A stretch of 64,000 bases of DNA from Monosporascus cannonballus (Eukaryota > Ascomycota > Sordariomycetes > Xylariales), in the NCBI GenBank assembly GCA_004154925.1, contig QJNS01000107.1, positions 1 through 64,000 on the forward strand, written 5' to 3'. Both the position numbers and the translations under genes were made by a program. The notes below the pieces were generated by a model. It searched no databases, was not told the origin of the DNA, and worked only from the letters and a program-made list of their open reading frames with translations. Below, piece after piece: positions 25,621-37,722 of the stretch. Numbering within the stretch: the first letter of the stretch is position 1; each line of letters starts with the position of its first letter.

Positions 25621-27645
25621 CGGTCCGTACGGATGGGTAAAGGCATTAATATGTTAGGGAAAATGGTAAAGTACGGAATAAAAGGTAAAAAAAGCAGCCT
25701 AGCAAGTGGTTCATAGTATGGGTAATGAATAAATAACCATTAATACCTGCCCTTTTCTAACTACTCGGGGGCGAAGCCCCCCTATATATATACAAATTGG
25801 AGTCACACTGGTGGGTCGCTGGGCCCCGGAAAGGGGGCCGCACCTTGGCACCTGACAGACATATAAAGCTTCTCTTAGTGACATCCATACCTCTCTTAGC
25901 TAGTATAATACATTGTAAACGCCGGAGCCCAGTAATTGGCAATTTTCCGCCTTATAATATTACGACTCTTGGACCTGCCAATGTAAGCCAGGATTAAAGG
26001 CACTTACACACGTATCAGTACGTTTGACGCTAGACTGCATTGCTAGATATGCTACGAGAAGTCTTTTTTGATGCTCGCAAAAAAGAATATGCCATGGGTC
26101 GTCTCCGGTTTCTCATTCGCTATACGGGCACGTCTGTTTACCCTGATATTGCCCAGTCGAGAGGGGAGCTATCATGCTATGGTCCTCTAAAGGTGTTCAT
26201 GGGATTATCAGTTGAGCCCCAGGAGACTGTGTCCTATGAAAGACATCGCTTTCGCTTTCCCTCTTTCCCGGCGAGTGAAATTTGCCTAAAAGATGCTCAC
26301 CAAAGCTGGTAAGAAATTGCAAGAATGCTGATTACTCCGCTAATGCTACTCTCGTCTCCCCAGCCCAGTCGATTCCAGCAACGCGTGACAGTATCTGCTA
26401 TATAATTAATTTGGAACCTACGGCGGAAATACGTCATTCCTCTGTCCTCTTCTCTCATTACTGGCCCCCACCAACATATTAAGCGTCAACGTAGGACAAA
26501 GGCTTAAGAAGAGAAAGAAACAGCTACCGAATGAACGAATCACCGAAAAATCCCACATAAGTAGCTGGGATCATGTAGCCAGTTAGTCGGCGACGGACCC
26601 CAGGGTAGACGGGGGCCGATGCCTAGGTGTGGGTGCCGGAAGATCCAAAATGGCTCCTGTTCTAAGGAGATCTCCGAGCGATCGGGCAACTAACCCGGAG
26701 TGGCTAGGTTCGAGACACAGAAGGCCTTGGATATTCTGACCGCGGAAGTGTAACTGGATAAGAAGGTAAAGATGAGTGACGTGGCGCTGGGAGTCTACAG
26801 TTGCCACTCTTGCAATTCCGGAGGATGGCTCAAGCCCCTCAAGTATTGCTGCCCCGTTGATGAAGCACATAAAAGGCACGTTATGTGCAAGCAGCTTCTG
26901 GTACTGTGGGATGTCATTGATTATGTTTCTGTTGATAGGCATAAGGCAGGATTTATTCTATTTCCGCAAAGATGTTACTGTTGCCGGTCTCGGCTCCCTC
27001 AGTACCTTAACCGCCGCCCTGCCTCCTGGATACTGGGATTCTCTATCTGTTTTGTGGATGATCGATAAACCAGCGTCCCTTCTAACTGCTGACCGTAGCT
27101 ACGAAGAGGTTTACCCCTCTTCCATAAGAACCTTTGACGCTATTCGGTGATATGCCCCCCGCTGGAATGTGACCGGCGGACGTCATGCACGGTCCAGCAA
27201 CCACCATCCTGATCCGTGTAACTCTCCAGTAGTACACATGGAGTTCGCATTTCCCACGGGCGAGAAATTGATGAACTGGGAGCTGGGAATCCGTAGACGT
27301 TGGCAATTGCTTCTAAGTGACACCCATAAGTGCATCGAGGCTTGGGGATAGGGTACGTTTCAACCTAGAAACATACCCCTCGTCAATGGCCTATAACAGG
27401 ACAACTTGAGGTCTGATTAAACCGAACGCGCCAGCCCTCCTTTGCGGCGCATGGACCGCACACTTTAAGACAGGATATGATATGGGTAAGGGTAGTATCG
27501 TCAAGGAAGATATTATGTGTGCTCGGGATCAAGTGGACAAAAAGCCCTGATCTAATCGAATCAGTCCACAAAGACATATGCTGGTATGGCAATAGTACTT
27601 CGCCGCACTCTATATAAAGCAGAGAAGTTCTCTTTGTATCCTGGG
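25621..27645. other. Transition zone, no supported gene
   Basis: Composition changes here from AT-rich repeat to GC-balanced DNA. A perfect 6-bp stem with GAA loop (GGGGGCGAAGCCCCC) lies at 25767-25781, followed by a TA run. Several short overlapping frames exist on both strands (the longest is 124 codons), but none has a recognised domain, splice signals or clear coding bias. The right end of gypsy-3 should lie within the first 150 bases. Confidence 0.5.
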
Positions 27646-29457
27646 TCAGGTGAAGTCATAGACCATCAAACTCTCTTTGCCCTCCTTCGACTCTTTCAGC
27701 ACGATGACCATCTCGTCATCGAAACCTACCCAGTTCCGCCGTTCATCCCATTGTACTGGCGGCAGTCCGTCGGCAAGAGTAACTCCGGATACGCCTTCAG
27801 GAATAGCCTTTGTTGTTGCTGTTGTTGGTTTGACTTCGATACTCTTTCCTTCCGTGCGGCCCTCCAATTCCCAGACTCTGATCTCTTCGCCGCGGCAGCT
27901 CACGCTAACTGCCTTGCCACGCGCTGTGATCTCAGCGTCGCTGATGCCGGAGGTGTGGCCCCAGAGCCGGACGCCAGGCGAGATGGAAAGCACCGAAGCA
28001 GTGGAGGTACAGAGGTACAAGAGCAGAGTATTATCCGGAAGCGTGGCGAGGAGATAAGGGTGCGTGTAACACAGACCGATGGGCCCGTCCGAGGATATTG
28101 CACGGGCTGTAGTGGGTGACGTGGGACATGTTGATTCAGAGGGTGATGACGGGGGAGATGACATATACGACGATGCTGATCTGACGGGCATCGTGTATGC
28201 AAGTCGAGTGGTAACGTCCACAGCAGCTTTAGACAGGGAAGATGCGGCTTGCAAATGCAAGTCCTGTATGCCTAGCGACCATCCTTGGAGCGTCGAGAAG
28301 GTATACGCGATAGATGCAATGGTGGTCCTGGGTCCTGCCTTCCGAATCGAAAGGGCCAGAGGAGACCTTGAAGTATGCGACTTCAGGGATGTTAGCAGAT
28401 AAGGTGCCTGGAACACTGCGCCACTTGCGGCTTCTCTCCCTGGAACCCTTGATCTTGTAGTACTAGGCCTTGGACTGAATGGATCTTCCGTAAGACAGTT
28501 AGATTCTGGCTCAGTCCGACTCGGCGACACGTACTCGGCTGTATCACTGAGGCTTGATTTGGGCGGGCTATCAAATGTATACAGAGATATAAGGACGGAC
28601 TTTGTGGCCGTGAGAAGATAAGGATGTGAGAAAGCAATGCCGACCAGGCTTCCGTTGCTTGACTTTTCGTGGCGATACAGTCGAGTGGCCTTCCTCTCTA
28701 AGATATATAGCCTCCAAATGCCAAAGCTTCCATCACCAAAGCCGACAGCGACATCGAGGGTATTGTCCCGCGAATTCTGTTCGTCTATCGCGATACTACT
28801 GGGTGACGGCGTACAGTCTTGTTCTTTCAAACCGACATGCGCCAGCAGCTCCTTGGTTTTCAGATCCCAGGCGCGCAACCCGCTAGAAGAATCAGCCGTC
28901 AGAGCGATACCCTCGGCAATTTTGACGAGCATCTTGTGAGGAGGGTCGACCTGGGAACTCATGGGGTCGCAGCCGACTCGCAGCTCTTCGACTGCGCATT
29001 TTCCCCTAGACCAATTATGGCGGAGCTTGTATTGTCTCTTCCAAGTGCGCGACTCGTCGTGTGCATGGTCATCGCTTCGCATATCAACCCAGCCGCCTCT
29101 CCTCCCATAAGCCCAAACGGCCTTGCGTGAAGAATAGTGTAGTTTGCCCTCACTGGCGGAGCCATCACGGAAGCCGGGGATGCGCAGGGCGCGGGGCAAG
29201 ACGAATCGTGAATAATAGAGGCGTTTCCAAAGTTGAGAGTCGGCGGATAGATGGTGGAAACGACGCGACACGGAGGCTATGCTCAAGATATCGGGAAGCG
29301 CGAGAAAAGTCAAGACGCGAATAAGGAGCTCATCGGAGAGTGGAGACAACAAGTCGGGGGATAAATGGTGACGCCGCCTTTTTGTCGATATTGCATCTCC
29401 TGGAGGAACTTCGGCATCGGTGCGTTTCCGCTTGAAAGGCATTGTATGCATCTCCAT
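27646..29457 (-). CDS. F-box protein with WD40/beta-propeller-like C-terminus
   Basis: A single-exon gene of 603 aa, starting at ATG 29457 and ending TGA at 27646. The F-box is at residues about 37-82 (SPLSDELLIRVLTFLALPDI through DSQLWKRLYY), preceded by a basic, likely nuclear segment (KRKR, KRRRHH). Residues about 160-600 contain spaced repeats of propeller type (GLRAWDLKTKELLAHVG, FGDGSFGIWRLYI, VRLWGHTSGISDAEI, CRGEEIRVWELEG) with Ser/Pro-rich linkers. F-box proteins join substrates to Skp1-Cul1 ubiquitin ligases, so a substrate-receptor role is inferred. The target is unknown. The regulator at 30663 is divergent and 1.2 kb away. Two further in-frame ATGs lie within the first six codons, so the exact start is uncertain. 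Confidence 0.85.
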   Translation of the reverse strand: MEMHTMPFKRKRTDAEVPPGDAISTKRRRHHLSPDLLSPLSDELLIRVLTFLALPDILSIASVSRRFHHLSADSQLWKRLYYSRFVLPRALRIPGFRDGSASEGKLHYSSRKAVWAYGRRGGWVDMRSDDHAHDESRTWKRQYKLRHNWSRGKCAVEELRVGCDPMSSQVDPPHKMLVKIAEGIALTADSSSGLRAWDLKTKELLAHVGLKEQDCTPSPSSIAIDEQNSRDNTLDVAVGFGDGSFGIWRLYILERKATRLYRHEKSSNGSLVGIAFSHPYLLTATKSVLISLYTFDSPPKSSLSDTAEYVSPSRTEPESNCLTEDPFSPRPSTTRSRVPGREAASGAVFQAPYLLTSLKSHTSRSPLALSIRKAGPRTTIASIAYTFSTLQGWSLGIQDLHLQAASSLSKAAVDVTTRLAYTMPVRSASSYMSSPPSSPSESTCPTSPTTARAISSDGPIGLCYTHPYLLATLPDNTLLLYLCTSTASVLSISPGVRLWGHTSGISDAEITARGKAVSVSCRGEEIRVWELEGRTEGKSIEVKPTTATTKAIPEGVSGVTLADGLPPVQWDERRNWVGFDDEMVIVLKESKEGKESLMVYDFT

Positions 29458-30662
29458 TGCGCCGCCTTCCCGTCCTGCGCGCGAAGGGGGTCGGTCGAGG
29501 TCCCGTTACTGGAGGAAATGGGGTTGAATATCTCATCATTTTCCTTTGAGAAGGGGTAAGGTGTACGGTGGGGGGTGGAGGGGGGGGCGACTTTGAGCAC
29601 TCGGTGATATCGGATATAAGATATCCGCTTATGGCCTAGCCTGCTCTGATTTGAGTTTATAGTACGTACTTTGTAATCGTGTCGGGCCCTTCCATTTGTC
29701 CCCCAGGTCATGGACAAAATAATAGTCACACTTTACTCTTAACTCCTTGAACATCAACCAGATGAGATCAATGGATAAGCCATTTTATATCTTCCGAGTT
29801 CAAAATATGCATGACGTAATACGTTAATAAATAAGAGTTGACAATAACAATATCTTCTTTTAGGCGTTTTAGTTGATGTTCTACAATTTTTGCAAATAGT
29901 TGCATTGGAATAAAGCTATTAGAAGTAGTGTGGGTTGTGGTGGGTCAATTATTTTTGTCCACGACCGGTCCCCTTACTACCATAGCCCTTTACTCTATGA
30001 ATATCGTTATCATCTCTTCCTCACCCACTTTGCTGAGGCTTTTCTTCTTTGGGTCGGAAATCCGCGAGCTACGTACGCAAGCCATCCTATTGCAATATTG
30101 GCTATGTCCGCAGCTCGCTATACCGGCCACTGTTCTACCTGCCTATTCGCCGCATCTATCTTATAAGAATCCCAAGGAAAACATAGCGGACGCTAGTAAC
30201 GTATGTGTTGATGTTGTCTTACTGCTTAGTAAGTATATTGCGAGTCCAATGAACTGTTCTGCTAACCGACCAGGGAACCATCATCCCACTTTATCACCGC
30301 CCTGCCAGCCTATGACCAAATAAACATAGATCACGACACGAGACCAGGAAAATAAAAAGATGTTGTGCTGAGCATTAGAGACGTCACTCAGTAGAGGCCT
30401 GGAGTGTATATAAAATAGTGTGGCTGCCTGTCTAGCGGACTCCGCGGGCTCCAGCCTTTACGTGGAATGGACTAGACCCAGACACTGTCGCTTACCTAAC
30501 TCTATCGGTAATCCTGCCGGAGACAGCAATCTGAGAGTTCAATACTATTCATGCGGATACCTATGATATACGAACTCAAGGGTCTTTGGATTTATAGTAA
30601 AAGTCGATCACACATTAGTCGGTTTTTCGATTCTGGAGTTAGCTGCCCACCCCCCTTTTTGG
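29458..30662. promoter_or_regulatory. Divergent intergenic region with a TATA-like element
   Basis: This is a shared upstream region between the F-box gene and the Zn2Cys6-family regulator. A TATATAAAA motif at 30407-30415 lies about 250 bases upstream of the regulator's ATG. No coding region is supported. Confidence 0.3.
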
Positions 30663-33412
30663 ATGATGGAGGCCGCGGCGCCCGAAGTAGACAGCGGTGG
30701 GGCTCCGCTGCTTGGAGCCCAGCGAGCAGTGAGTATCAACGGCGCCCGCGATGTTACGCTGTAAATCCTAGGGGGGTTGAGCTAACCGACGAGCGGACAG
30801 TGCGATCAATGCCGACTCAGAAAGGTGCGCAACAGTCCAAGGAGCCTTGCGTTGCGCCCGCGAGCTCTTCTAGTCCTAGGAACCGGGCTGCGCTGTTTAG
30901 CTCTTGGTTGACACTTATTTACTCACTCGGGGACATAGATCCGCTGCGACAAATCATCTCCCTGCTCCAATTGTCGCATCTCCAAGCGGGCCTGTAGCTC
31001 CACAGGAGCCGGGCAGAAGCCGAAAGAGCCTCGCCAGAGGGTTCTGATATCCAGCCAATAGTATGTGAGCCCGGGCACTAGGTAACGTTTGTGCTACCCG
31101 ACACCAGAACGTACCTAACGAACCCCTTTGCGTTGTCTCAGCGAGCGGAAGATCGACCAGATAGAGGAGCGTCTCGGGGCCATCGAGCGCCTGCTACAGA
31201 ACCTTGTTATTAGCCCATCCGGCCCGGGAGCAGCGCCCGCCGCCGTCACTGAGACGCGCCGGTTCGCTTCCACTCTATCAACGGAGAACCACACACCACC
31301 GGGCCGCCACGGTGGCGATGAGGATGATGGCTACGAGACGCCCAGCTCCGGTCTCTGTCCTGAGGAAGATACCGAGAACTTCGAGGGCAACTCATCCCTG
31401 GCGGCGCATACGGCATTCGCTAGCGAGTTCCTACAGAATGCGGTAGAGCAGACTTCGATCCTAGGGCAGGGCCGCAGCCCGAAGATCGACGACGCGCTTT
31501 CGGCCCTCCGGCGCATAGTTGACATGCAGCAGAGCGGCAAGACCACGCTTCCGCAGGAATCACGCTGGCTCAGCCGCAAGAGCTCCGGGCGGGTGAATCT
31601 CAGGGACCTATCAATGCCGCCCATGTCGCTCGCCGTGAGTAAGCTGAAAGAGATGAAACGTACGTCTCTCTATGTCACGGATCCTGTGTTTCATGATGAG
31701 CTTTCAACGTTACCGTTTGCACCTGTGAGAATGAAAGTAAAAGGCCGACATTGTGACGGAAAGGAGAACTGACGCTTCCCCCCTACCAGACGGCCCAGCT
31801 GTCCCCATGCAGACCGTTGTATACGCGTTCGCCGACATTGAGCGATTCGTAGATCGGTGCCGGCGCGTCTACTTCGCTACGGAGGAACCGAGCGAGGGCA
31901 CTTTCATCATCGTGAATGCGGGGCTTGCCGCCCTCTACTTCGAAGCCAGCGTCAATGCGACCGACCCTGCCGAGAAGGCCCAGTACAAGGCATGCCGCGC
32001 GATGTGCGCGAAGAACCTGGAGGTGGTGCTGGCCCAGCTGAACCTCATGGTGCCTTCATCAATAGAGAACATCGAGGCGTTACTGATGAGTGTAAGTAGA
32101 CCATTGCACATTCCCGGTCGTTCAAAGGAATTAGAGGACGAGTACTTTTGGGTGGATTAGTAGGATACTGATCCCGCACGCGGCTGACAGAAACGCGAAC
32201 AAACAGGCAAGCTTCGCCCTCGAGCTCTCGCGCCCCTCGCTGGCCTGGGCGCTGTCGTCACGCGCCGTGCACATGTGTCGGTCGCTGGGGCTGCACCAGG
32301 CGGCCTCGACCAAGGACGACAGCCCGGAAGAGCAGATGCAGAAGCGGCTGATGTTCTGGTGCACGTACATGCTGGACAAGGGGCTGTCGCTGCGGATGGG
32401 GCGGGCCTCGGTCTTGCAGGACTACGACATCTCGCAGCCGCCCGTCATCGAGCGCGCGTATGCGCCGTACCCGGCCCCGGAGGTTCTGAATATGTGGGTT
32501 GCGCACGCGCGCAGCCAGGGCCGGCTGTACGAGCGCCTGTACAGCCCCGCCGCCCTGCAGCAGGACGTCCGCGCCCGCGTCGAGCAGGTCAACGCGCTGG
32601 CCGCCGAGTTCAACCGCCAGCTCGCCGAGACGCACGACATCCTGGCCCGCCTCGAGGAGCAGCTGTCCACCCTGCAGCAGCAGCGGCGAAACGAGATACA
32701 GCTCTACATCTGGATCCTCAAGTCGGACGAGGTCTCGTACCTCTCGTCGCTGACGCTCGCGTACCGCGCGCTCCCGCCCATGGGCCAGCGTTCGCGCACC
32801 TTCGCCGACGAGTGCATCGATGCCGCGCGGGCGGCGATGCTAAGCCACCAGGAGACCATGGACATGAATGGCGACAAGGCGCTGAAAGTCGGACACCTGC
32901 ATTGGTGAGTTTGTATTGGGCGGCTACCTAGCGTGATTCTCTATTTCCTAACAATGGCTATATAAAGGACGATCATCTACGCCCCGTTCATCCCTTTCAT
33001 CGTCATATTCTGTCTCGTCATCGAAACTAGCGACGCAGAGGACCTGCAGCGCCTAGCGGATTTCGTGAAGTCGCTTGAGGTGGCCAAGGATGTCTCGGCG
33101 TCTGTGGGCAAGCTGCATCATCTCTGCCAGGTGCTCTACAACGTGGCGCTTCTGTACGTCGAGGCGAAGGGGCAGCAGCCGGCCGACCAGGATATGGTGC
33201 CCGTCGGTAACGAGTTCGACATGTATCTGAGTCAGCTAGGCTTCATGCCCACGGACCAGGCCATGACGAACGCCGACCTCGGTGCTGATGACCAAACAAG
33301 ATCCATGGCACAGACGACGCAACTAGGCGATTGGTTTTCTGGGAACAACTACATGTTGGGCTTGGTAGAGGAGGACTTATCGGCGATCAATAGCTTTGGA
33401 TTCCCACTATGA
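30663..33412 (+). CDS. Fungal Zn2Cys6-family transcription factor with disrupted zinc cluster
   Basis: Seven exons fit: 30663-30728, 30801-about 30893, 31006-31060, 31142-31659, 31790-32091, 32207-32904 and 32968-33412. Exon 1 joins exon 2 to give AQRACDQCRLRKVR, the first half of a Zn2Cys6 cluster. The second half is shifted to another frame (SKEPCVAPASSSSPRNR) and lacks expected cysteines, so only three of six are seen. Exons 3-4 give the linker and coiled coil (QKPKEPRQRVLISSQY, then ERKIDQIEERLGAIERLLQN). Exons 5-7 give a fungal_trans-like domain (RRVYFATEEPSEGTFIIVNA, SRPSLAWALSS, YAPFIPFIVIFCLVIETSD). Frames are maintained across all junctions from exon 3 on, and branch sites such as CTAAC are visible. 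The intron 2 donor is uncertain. Either a recently damaged gene or one expressed without DNA binding. Confidence 0.7.
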
Positions 33413-33655
33413 AAGGAAGCAAAATAGGGAAATCAGCATCCTCAACGATAATCATGCGGACCTATTCATAGGATCGGCCATGTCTTCGGGGACAAGATGT
33501 ACCGCCTAAAGGTCTGTACAAACAGGCTATAAAAAAGCCTTGAATATCTTGCTAGTTCTCCGCTCGAGTTTTGAACATCTAGCTTCTCTATCTTGTGTCT
33601 TGTGCACAATAGCTGTACATCTCATCTGTGTCTGTCTGGAGTGGCATTAGGGCTA

Positions 33656-34450
33656 TTACGGAGCCTTTCCTAGCCTCTCGGCCTCTAGCTCGAGCTCGGC
33701 CTGTCTATAATATTTGGCGGTATCAACACCGTGTTGATTATGGTTAACAAAGTTGAACCATGGCAGGACCGCAGTGAAGAGAGCCGAATATCTGGATTGC
33801 CGGGCAGCGACACCTTGCATGTGAGGAGTCAACCGGCTCTCGCCGTAGAGGGGCTCGCCGGCCTTAACCTTAGCAACCATCTCCTTCATATCCATCTCGA
33901 CCTCGCGGGCGTTTTCCGTCATGCCGTAGAACCGCACTAACCGTCATCATTAGTATCAATGAACGCGGCCATTCCCACAAGAACGGCATCGCGTTGTGGG
34001 TGAACGTACAGCTTGACCGTTCGTAGAAGTATAGGAAACCGCCAATCAAACCGATAGCACCACCCAGCCGCATAGCCTTTGCGAAGCCTCCCCTTCCGAC
34101 CTGCGACGGGGCGAACTTCTCCATGGTCCATAGCAGACCCGGACCCGCTGCTGCGGCTACTGCTCCATGGACATAATCCGATGGCCGCGCATACCCAACG
34201 ACTCTCTTAAAGTGCCTAGAGGTGGAAGCTTACATCAGCGACCCTTTCCATCATAGTATCGATCGAGTGATATCTGGTGCATCCAACGGCGAGGAAGGAG
34301 ACATACGGATCGTTGTCGATGAGCTACACGAGTAGATAGGTCAGCTAATCTCTGTGGGGCCACGCCGGCAGGAATTCAGCGTACCGGATACTCGGTCTTG
34401 ATGACCTTGCTAGGCGTATATGTGGGTTGTTGCGCCTGATTTGTCGCCAT
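33656..34450 (-). CDS. NUXM: NADH:ubiquinone oxidoreductase (complex I) 21 kDa subunit
   Basis: Four exons on the minus strand: 34450-34385, 34323-34307, 34215-34010 and 33936-33656, giving 189 aa. The introns have GTACGC, GTATGT and GTACGT donors and TAG ends. The N-terminus (YPLIDNDPHFKRVVGYARPS) and one or two membrane segments (GGAIGLIGGFLYFYERSS) lead to the conserved LRFYGMTENAREVEMDMKEM and a C-terminal PWFNFVNHNQHGVDTAKYY. These match the fungal 21 kDa (20.9 kDa, NUXM) accessory subunit, with its N-terminal NADH-u_ox-rdase and C-terminal NADH_u_ox_C regions. It is an accessory subunit of the mitochondrial inner-membrane complex. Convergent with the regulator (243 bp apart) and divergent from CSM3. 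Confidence 0.9.
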
Positions 34451-34815
34451 GATTGTTGCGAATGCAATTGGGGTTGCCCTCCAACCTTTAATCGAAGCTC
34501 ATCAAGTCGATTGATGTCAGTCTACGAGGTTGAAGCTAGAAACGGCGCATTTGCGGGATTGAACATTAGTACTAGGTAGGCAAGCGGGATAAGCTCGGCT
34601 GTCCGAGCTATGACCACTTACCTAGGTAGATTTTATGTGCTTAGTAACTCCTCATGGGTCATCCGATCCTGCCAAGCCACTTTAACTTGAATCAATCCCC
34701 CTTAGGCGCGTTCCCGCTATCAAGGCGCGTCTCCTGATATACCATATCACGAGGTCTAAGAGAGTTCACCTCATTCTGTCCTGTGCAATAATTGCTAATC
34801 AAATTTCTTGACAAT
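34451..34815. promoter_or_regulatory. Bidirectional promoter region between NUXM and CSM3
   Basis: A 365-bp gap between two divergent start codons. It must hold both promoters. No clear TATA box or recognised factor site was found. Confidence 0.4.
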
Positions 34816-36041
34816 ATGGCGGCACGCGCAGCAGCTGGCCCGTTATCGCCACGACGGCCATCACCCCCAAGTAACGACATTGATGACTATGATGTTGACG
34901 ACGACATTTTCGCAGAGTCTGGGGGTGACGAGTCTGCCCAGAAGAATGGGCAGTCTAAGAAACGAAAGGATGCTGCCAGTCTTGGAATCGACGAGGAGGT
35001 TGCAGTCGTGAAGAAGATAAGAGCACCTATGGTCAAATTGGACGAGAATAGGTATGGGCTCGCATGCCCTGTCCCCCAGGGATGTCTATGCTAATTACTC
35101 CAATATAGGCTATTATCCGAAAAGGGCATCCCAAGGCTGAGACGCAAGGCGCGTGACTTGAAGTTCAAAGGAAAAGGCCACGAGGTAAGCGCGTCTCAAC
35201 CAAAAATGTTTTTACAATTGCTAACGTCTCATAGTTCTCCGATGCTGCACGGCTTCTCTCATTCTACCAGTTGTGGCTGGACGACTTGTTTCCTAAAGCA
35301 AAGTTTCTAGATGCCTTAGTTATGGTAGAGAAGGCCGGCCACAAGAAACATATGCACATAAAGCGCATGGAGTGGATTAATGAAGGAAAGCCGAAACCCC
35401 ATAGAGACGAGGATGATGAAGACATCTTCGGCGAGTCGAACCAGCCCGAGGAGCGTGAGGCATCTAACTTCCCTGCAAGAGTGGCACCCATCTTCCAAAA
35501 CCGAGGAAGTCAAAGGCCTAAGACCCCTACCAGGGACGACCTCTTCGGAGATGAGGATATCTACGATGCTACCCCTAGAGCACCTAGAATAACCGGGGCC
35601 GCGGGTGTTGCAGACACTGGAAAGAGTGCTCAACCTGGCGAAATGCCCGATGATGATGATTTGGACGCACTTATGGCTGAGGAAGAGGTTCGGCGGACAG
35701 CGCCCACGAACTCCATATTCGGCAGTGGCACGGTGTCTTGGCCGCCTGATCAGGTCGACGAAGACGATTTAGACGCCCTTATGGCTGAAGCTGAAGCACA
35801 GGCCAACCAGTCTAGACAAAACAACAGTACTGCGCCCAAGCCGAGGCCCTCTGCGGCGGCAGACGAGGAAGATGACCTGGACGCTCTCATGGCAGAGGCG
35901 GAGGCTTCCTCGAGGAACCCGCAACAACGGGATCTGACCGAAGGAGCGGGGCCGCCTCCCCAGGAAGAGCAGAGCTCCAAGGGTCACGTTGCTGATGCGG
36001 ATGAAGAAGAAGCGATGGCGGAGATGGACGGACTATGGTGA
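34816..36041 (+). CDS. CSM3: Replication fork protection subunit Csm3/Swi3 (TIPIN)
   Basis: Three exons, 34816-35051, 35109-35184 and 35235-36041, giving 372 aa. The Swi3 domain spans residues about 70-170 (VKLDENRLLSEKGIPRLRRK, FSDAARLLSFYQLWLDDLFP, FLDALVMVEKAGHKKHMH). Swi3 proteins pair with Tof1/Swi1 to stabilise stalled replication forks and support S-phase checkpoint signalling in the nucleus. The C-terminal third is acidic and repeats a short motif: DDLDALMAEEE near residue 243, DDLDALMAEAEA near 279, DDLDALMAEAEA near 316 and a last EAMAEMDGLW at the C-terminus. Introns have GTATGG and GTAAGC donors. Divergent from NUXM. Confidence 0.92.
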
Positions 36042-37294
36042 AACACGAACTAGGAGATATAATGACTTACATGAGAGGCGTTGAGGGCGTTCTTTCGGAG
36101 GGGAGCGTGTATCATGCTATTAGGATAGTGTATCCATTTATTCTACTTTCATATTAGTTGTGGGTCTATGACTAAAAGAAAGACTGGATTTCCATAGTTG
36201 AAGACGAGCTTATCATGGCTTGAATCTCATTGCGGGCTATCTAGGGCAAGTATACTCAGGATGGACGAGTTCGCACACGAGTTAGACTCCTCCTATTCTT
36301 ACTCCAAACAAACTGTTCTAGTTGCCCTAAGTTGTTCGTATGTGTTTGCTGCTCCCCCGTGTGTTCAGTGTTCTACCTTTTCCAAATTGGGGTTGACCCA
36401 AGCATAAAGGCCAGCATGTGTTATTCCGTGTTACTACTCGCTGCAGCACATCCCTTATAGGATCATTAAACGTGGTGTGTCGGAGCATCAGCTATACATC
36501 CACAACAGTCTGTCATAGCAATAATTGGGGGGTTTTGACGCATACCTAACCATGTCGAGTTCACGATTAAGGTGTAGATCTAAGCGTCCGCTATTAAAGG
36601 GGTTCAGACCATCAAACCACGCAGCCGTGACATATAAGGCTGTCTCAATATATATGACTCCATCTAGACAGTGCCTAATAGACCTGGGGGTGGGAAGCCG
36701 GCAAGGGAGCTTAGCAAGCGGAGGGGAGATGGTTTCAACCTGCTCCCATGGCTAGGTATCTGTTTGGCTGAAATCGACAAGCTACTGGTATCGACGGCGG
36801 AATCCTTGTCATTGACGGTATCGGTCCAGCTTGATCGATAGTATGAGTAAGGGGCTATTAGGAAACCACGTAGGAGAATGACGTATGTCGAGGTAGTCCA
36901 AGTGATAAGGCTCAGTCCTCCATCTCCGGATCTTCTCCCTTTTCAAGTTGACGGAATAGCCACATACACGCCATAATACATTATTGAACGCAGATGGAAA
37001 GTACTTGCTGGCCTAGGTAGGCACACTAACGGGAGGAATCCATCGACTCTCTTATAGGATGGAAGAAGCCGAACGGAAGTTAGGCGGTCGCCGCTGGCAA
37101 CTTCAAACTGCCATTAATGCCCCTCTAACCTGCCTACTTACCGACAAAGTTGCATACGTCGCAGTAACTCGAGTCTTCCTGTACCACATAGACTTTACTT
37201 TACTTTACTATTCGATACTACCGCACCAATTGAGATATATCACCGTTCAACATGAATAACAAAGCCCTTCTGTACGAATAGGCATGTACATATC
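36042..37294. other. Intergenic, no supported gene
   Basis: GC-balanced DNA between CSM3 and the solo LTR. Only short frames (up to 76 codons) are present, without splice signals or recognised domains. Confidence 0.6.
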
Positions 37295-37456
37295 TGTCAG
37301 CTAGCCAGGTGTGCTATAGCACACCAAATACGGAAAGGTCACCCTCTGATCGGAACATATATACTCCGTTGCTAAGCTACACAAAAGTGGTACGCGTTGC
37401 GAGAACGCACGCAATTAGCTGAATACAACAACAACTGATGTCCCCTATATCTGACA
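37295..37456 (+). mobile_element. Solo LTR of the copia-2 family
   Basis: A 162-bp copy beginning TGTCAGCTAGCC and ending TATATCTGACA, flanked by a perfect 5-bp duplication ATATC (37290-37294 and 37457-37461). It matches the copia-2 LTRs at 53119-53277 and 58414-58575. No internal sequence remains, so it probably arose by LTR-LTR recombination. It is 266 bp upstream of SKI2 and only lightly mutated. Confidence 0.9.
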
Positions 37457-37722
37457 ATATCCGATATAGTTGCAACTACCCCCACTAAATAAGCAGAGTA
37501 GGTATGGTGGGGCTCCCTGTCATCCTGTTCATCATGTCTGTAGTTGCCCCCACATTCCACTAGAAGTCGCTTATTTCTTCGTCCAATTTCAATGACGGCA
37601 TAGGCACTTATTTATCCATGCCACTCCCCAGTTCTAAGGTGAACCCGAAAATCGCGAAGCAGGACGCAGGGAGGTGTCGCTGCCGTGGGTTGTAGAGGAA
37701 CCACCACCTGCAGCCGGCCAAC

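Noticed and set aside
26583..26942. 119-codon minus-strand frame with plausible amino-acid mix
   Set aside because: No recognised domain, two overlapping frames of similar length on the other strand and no splice or promoter support.
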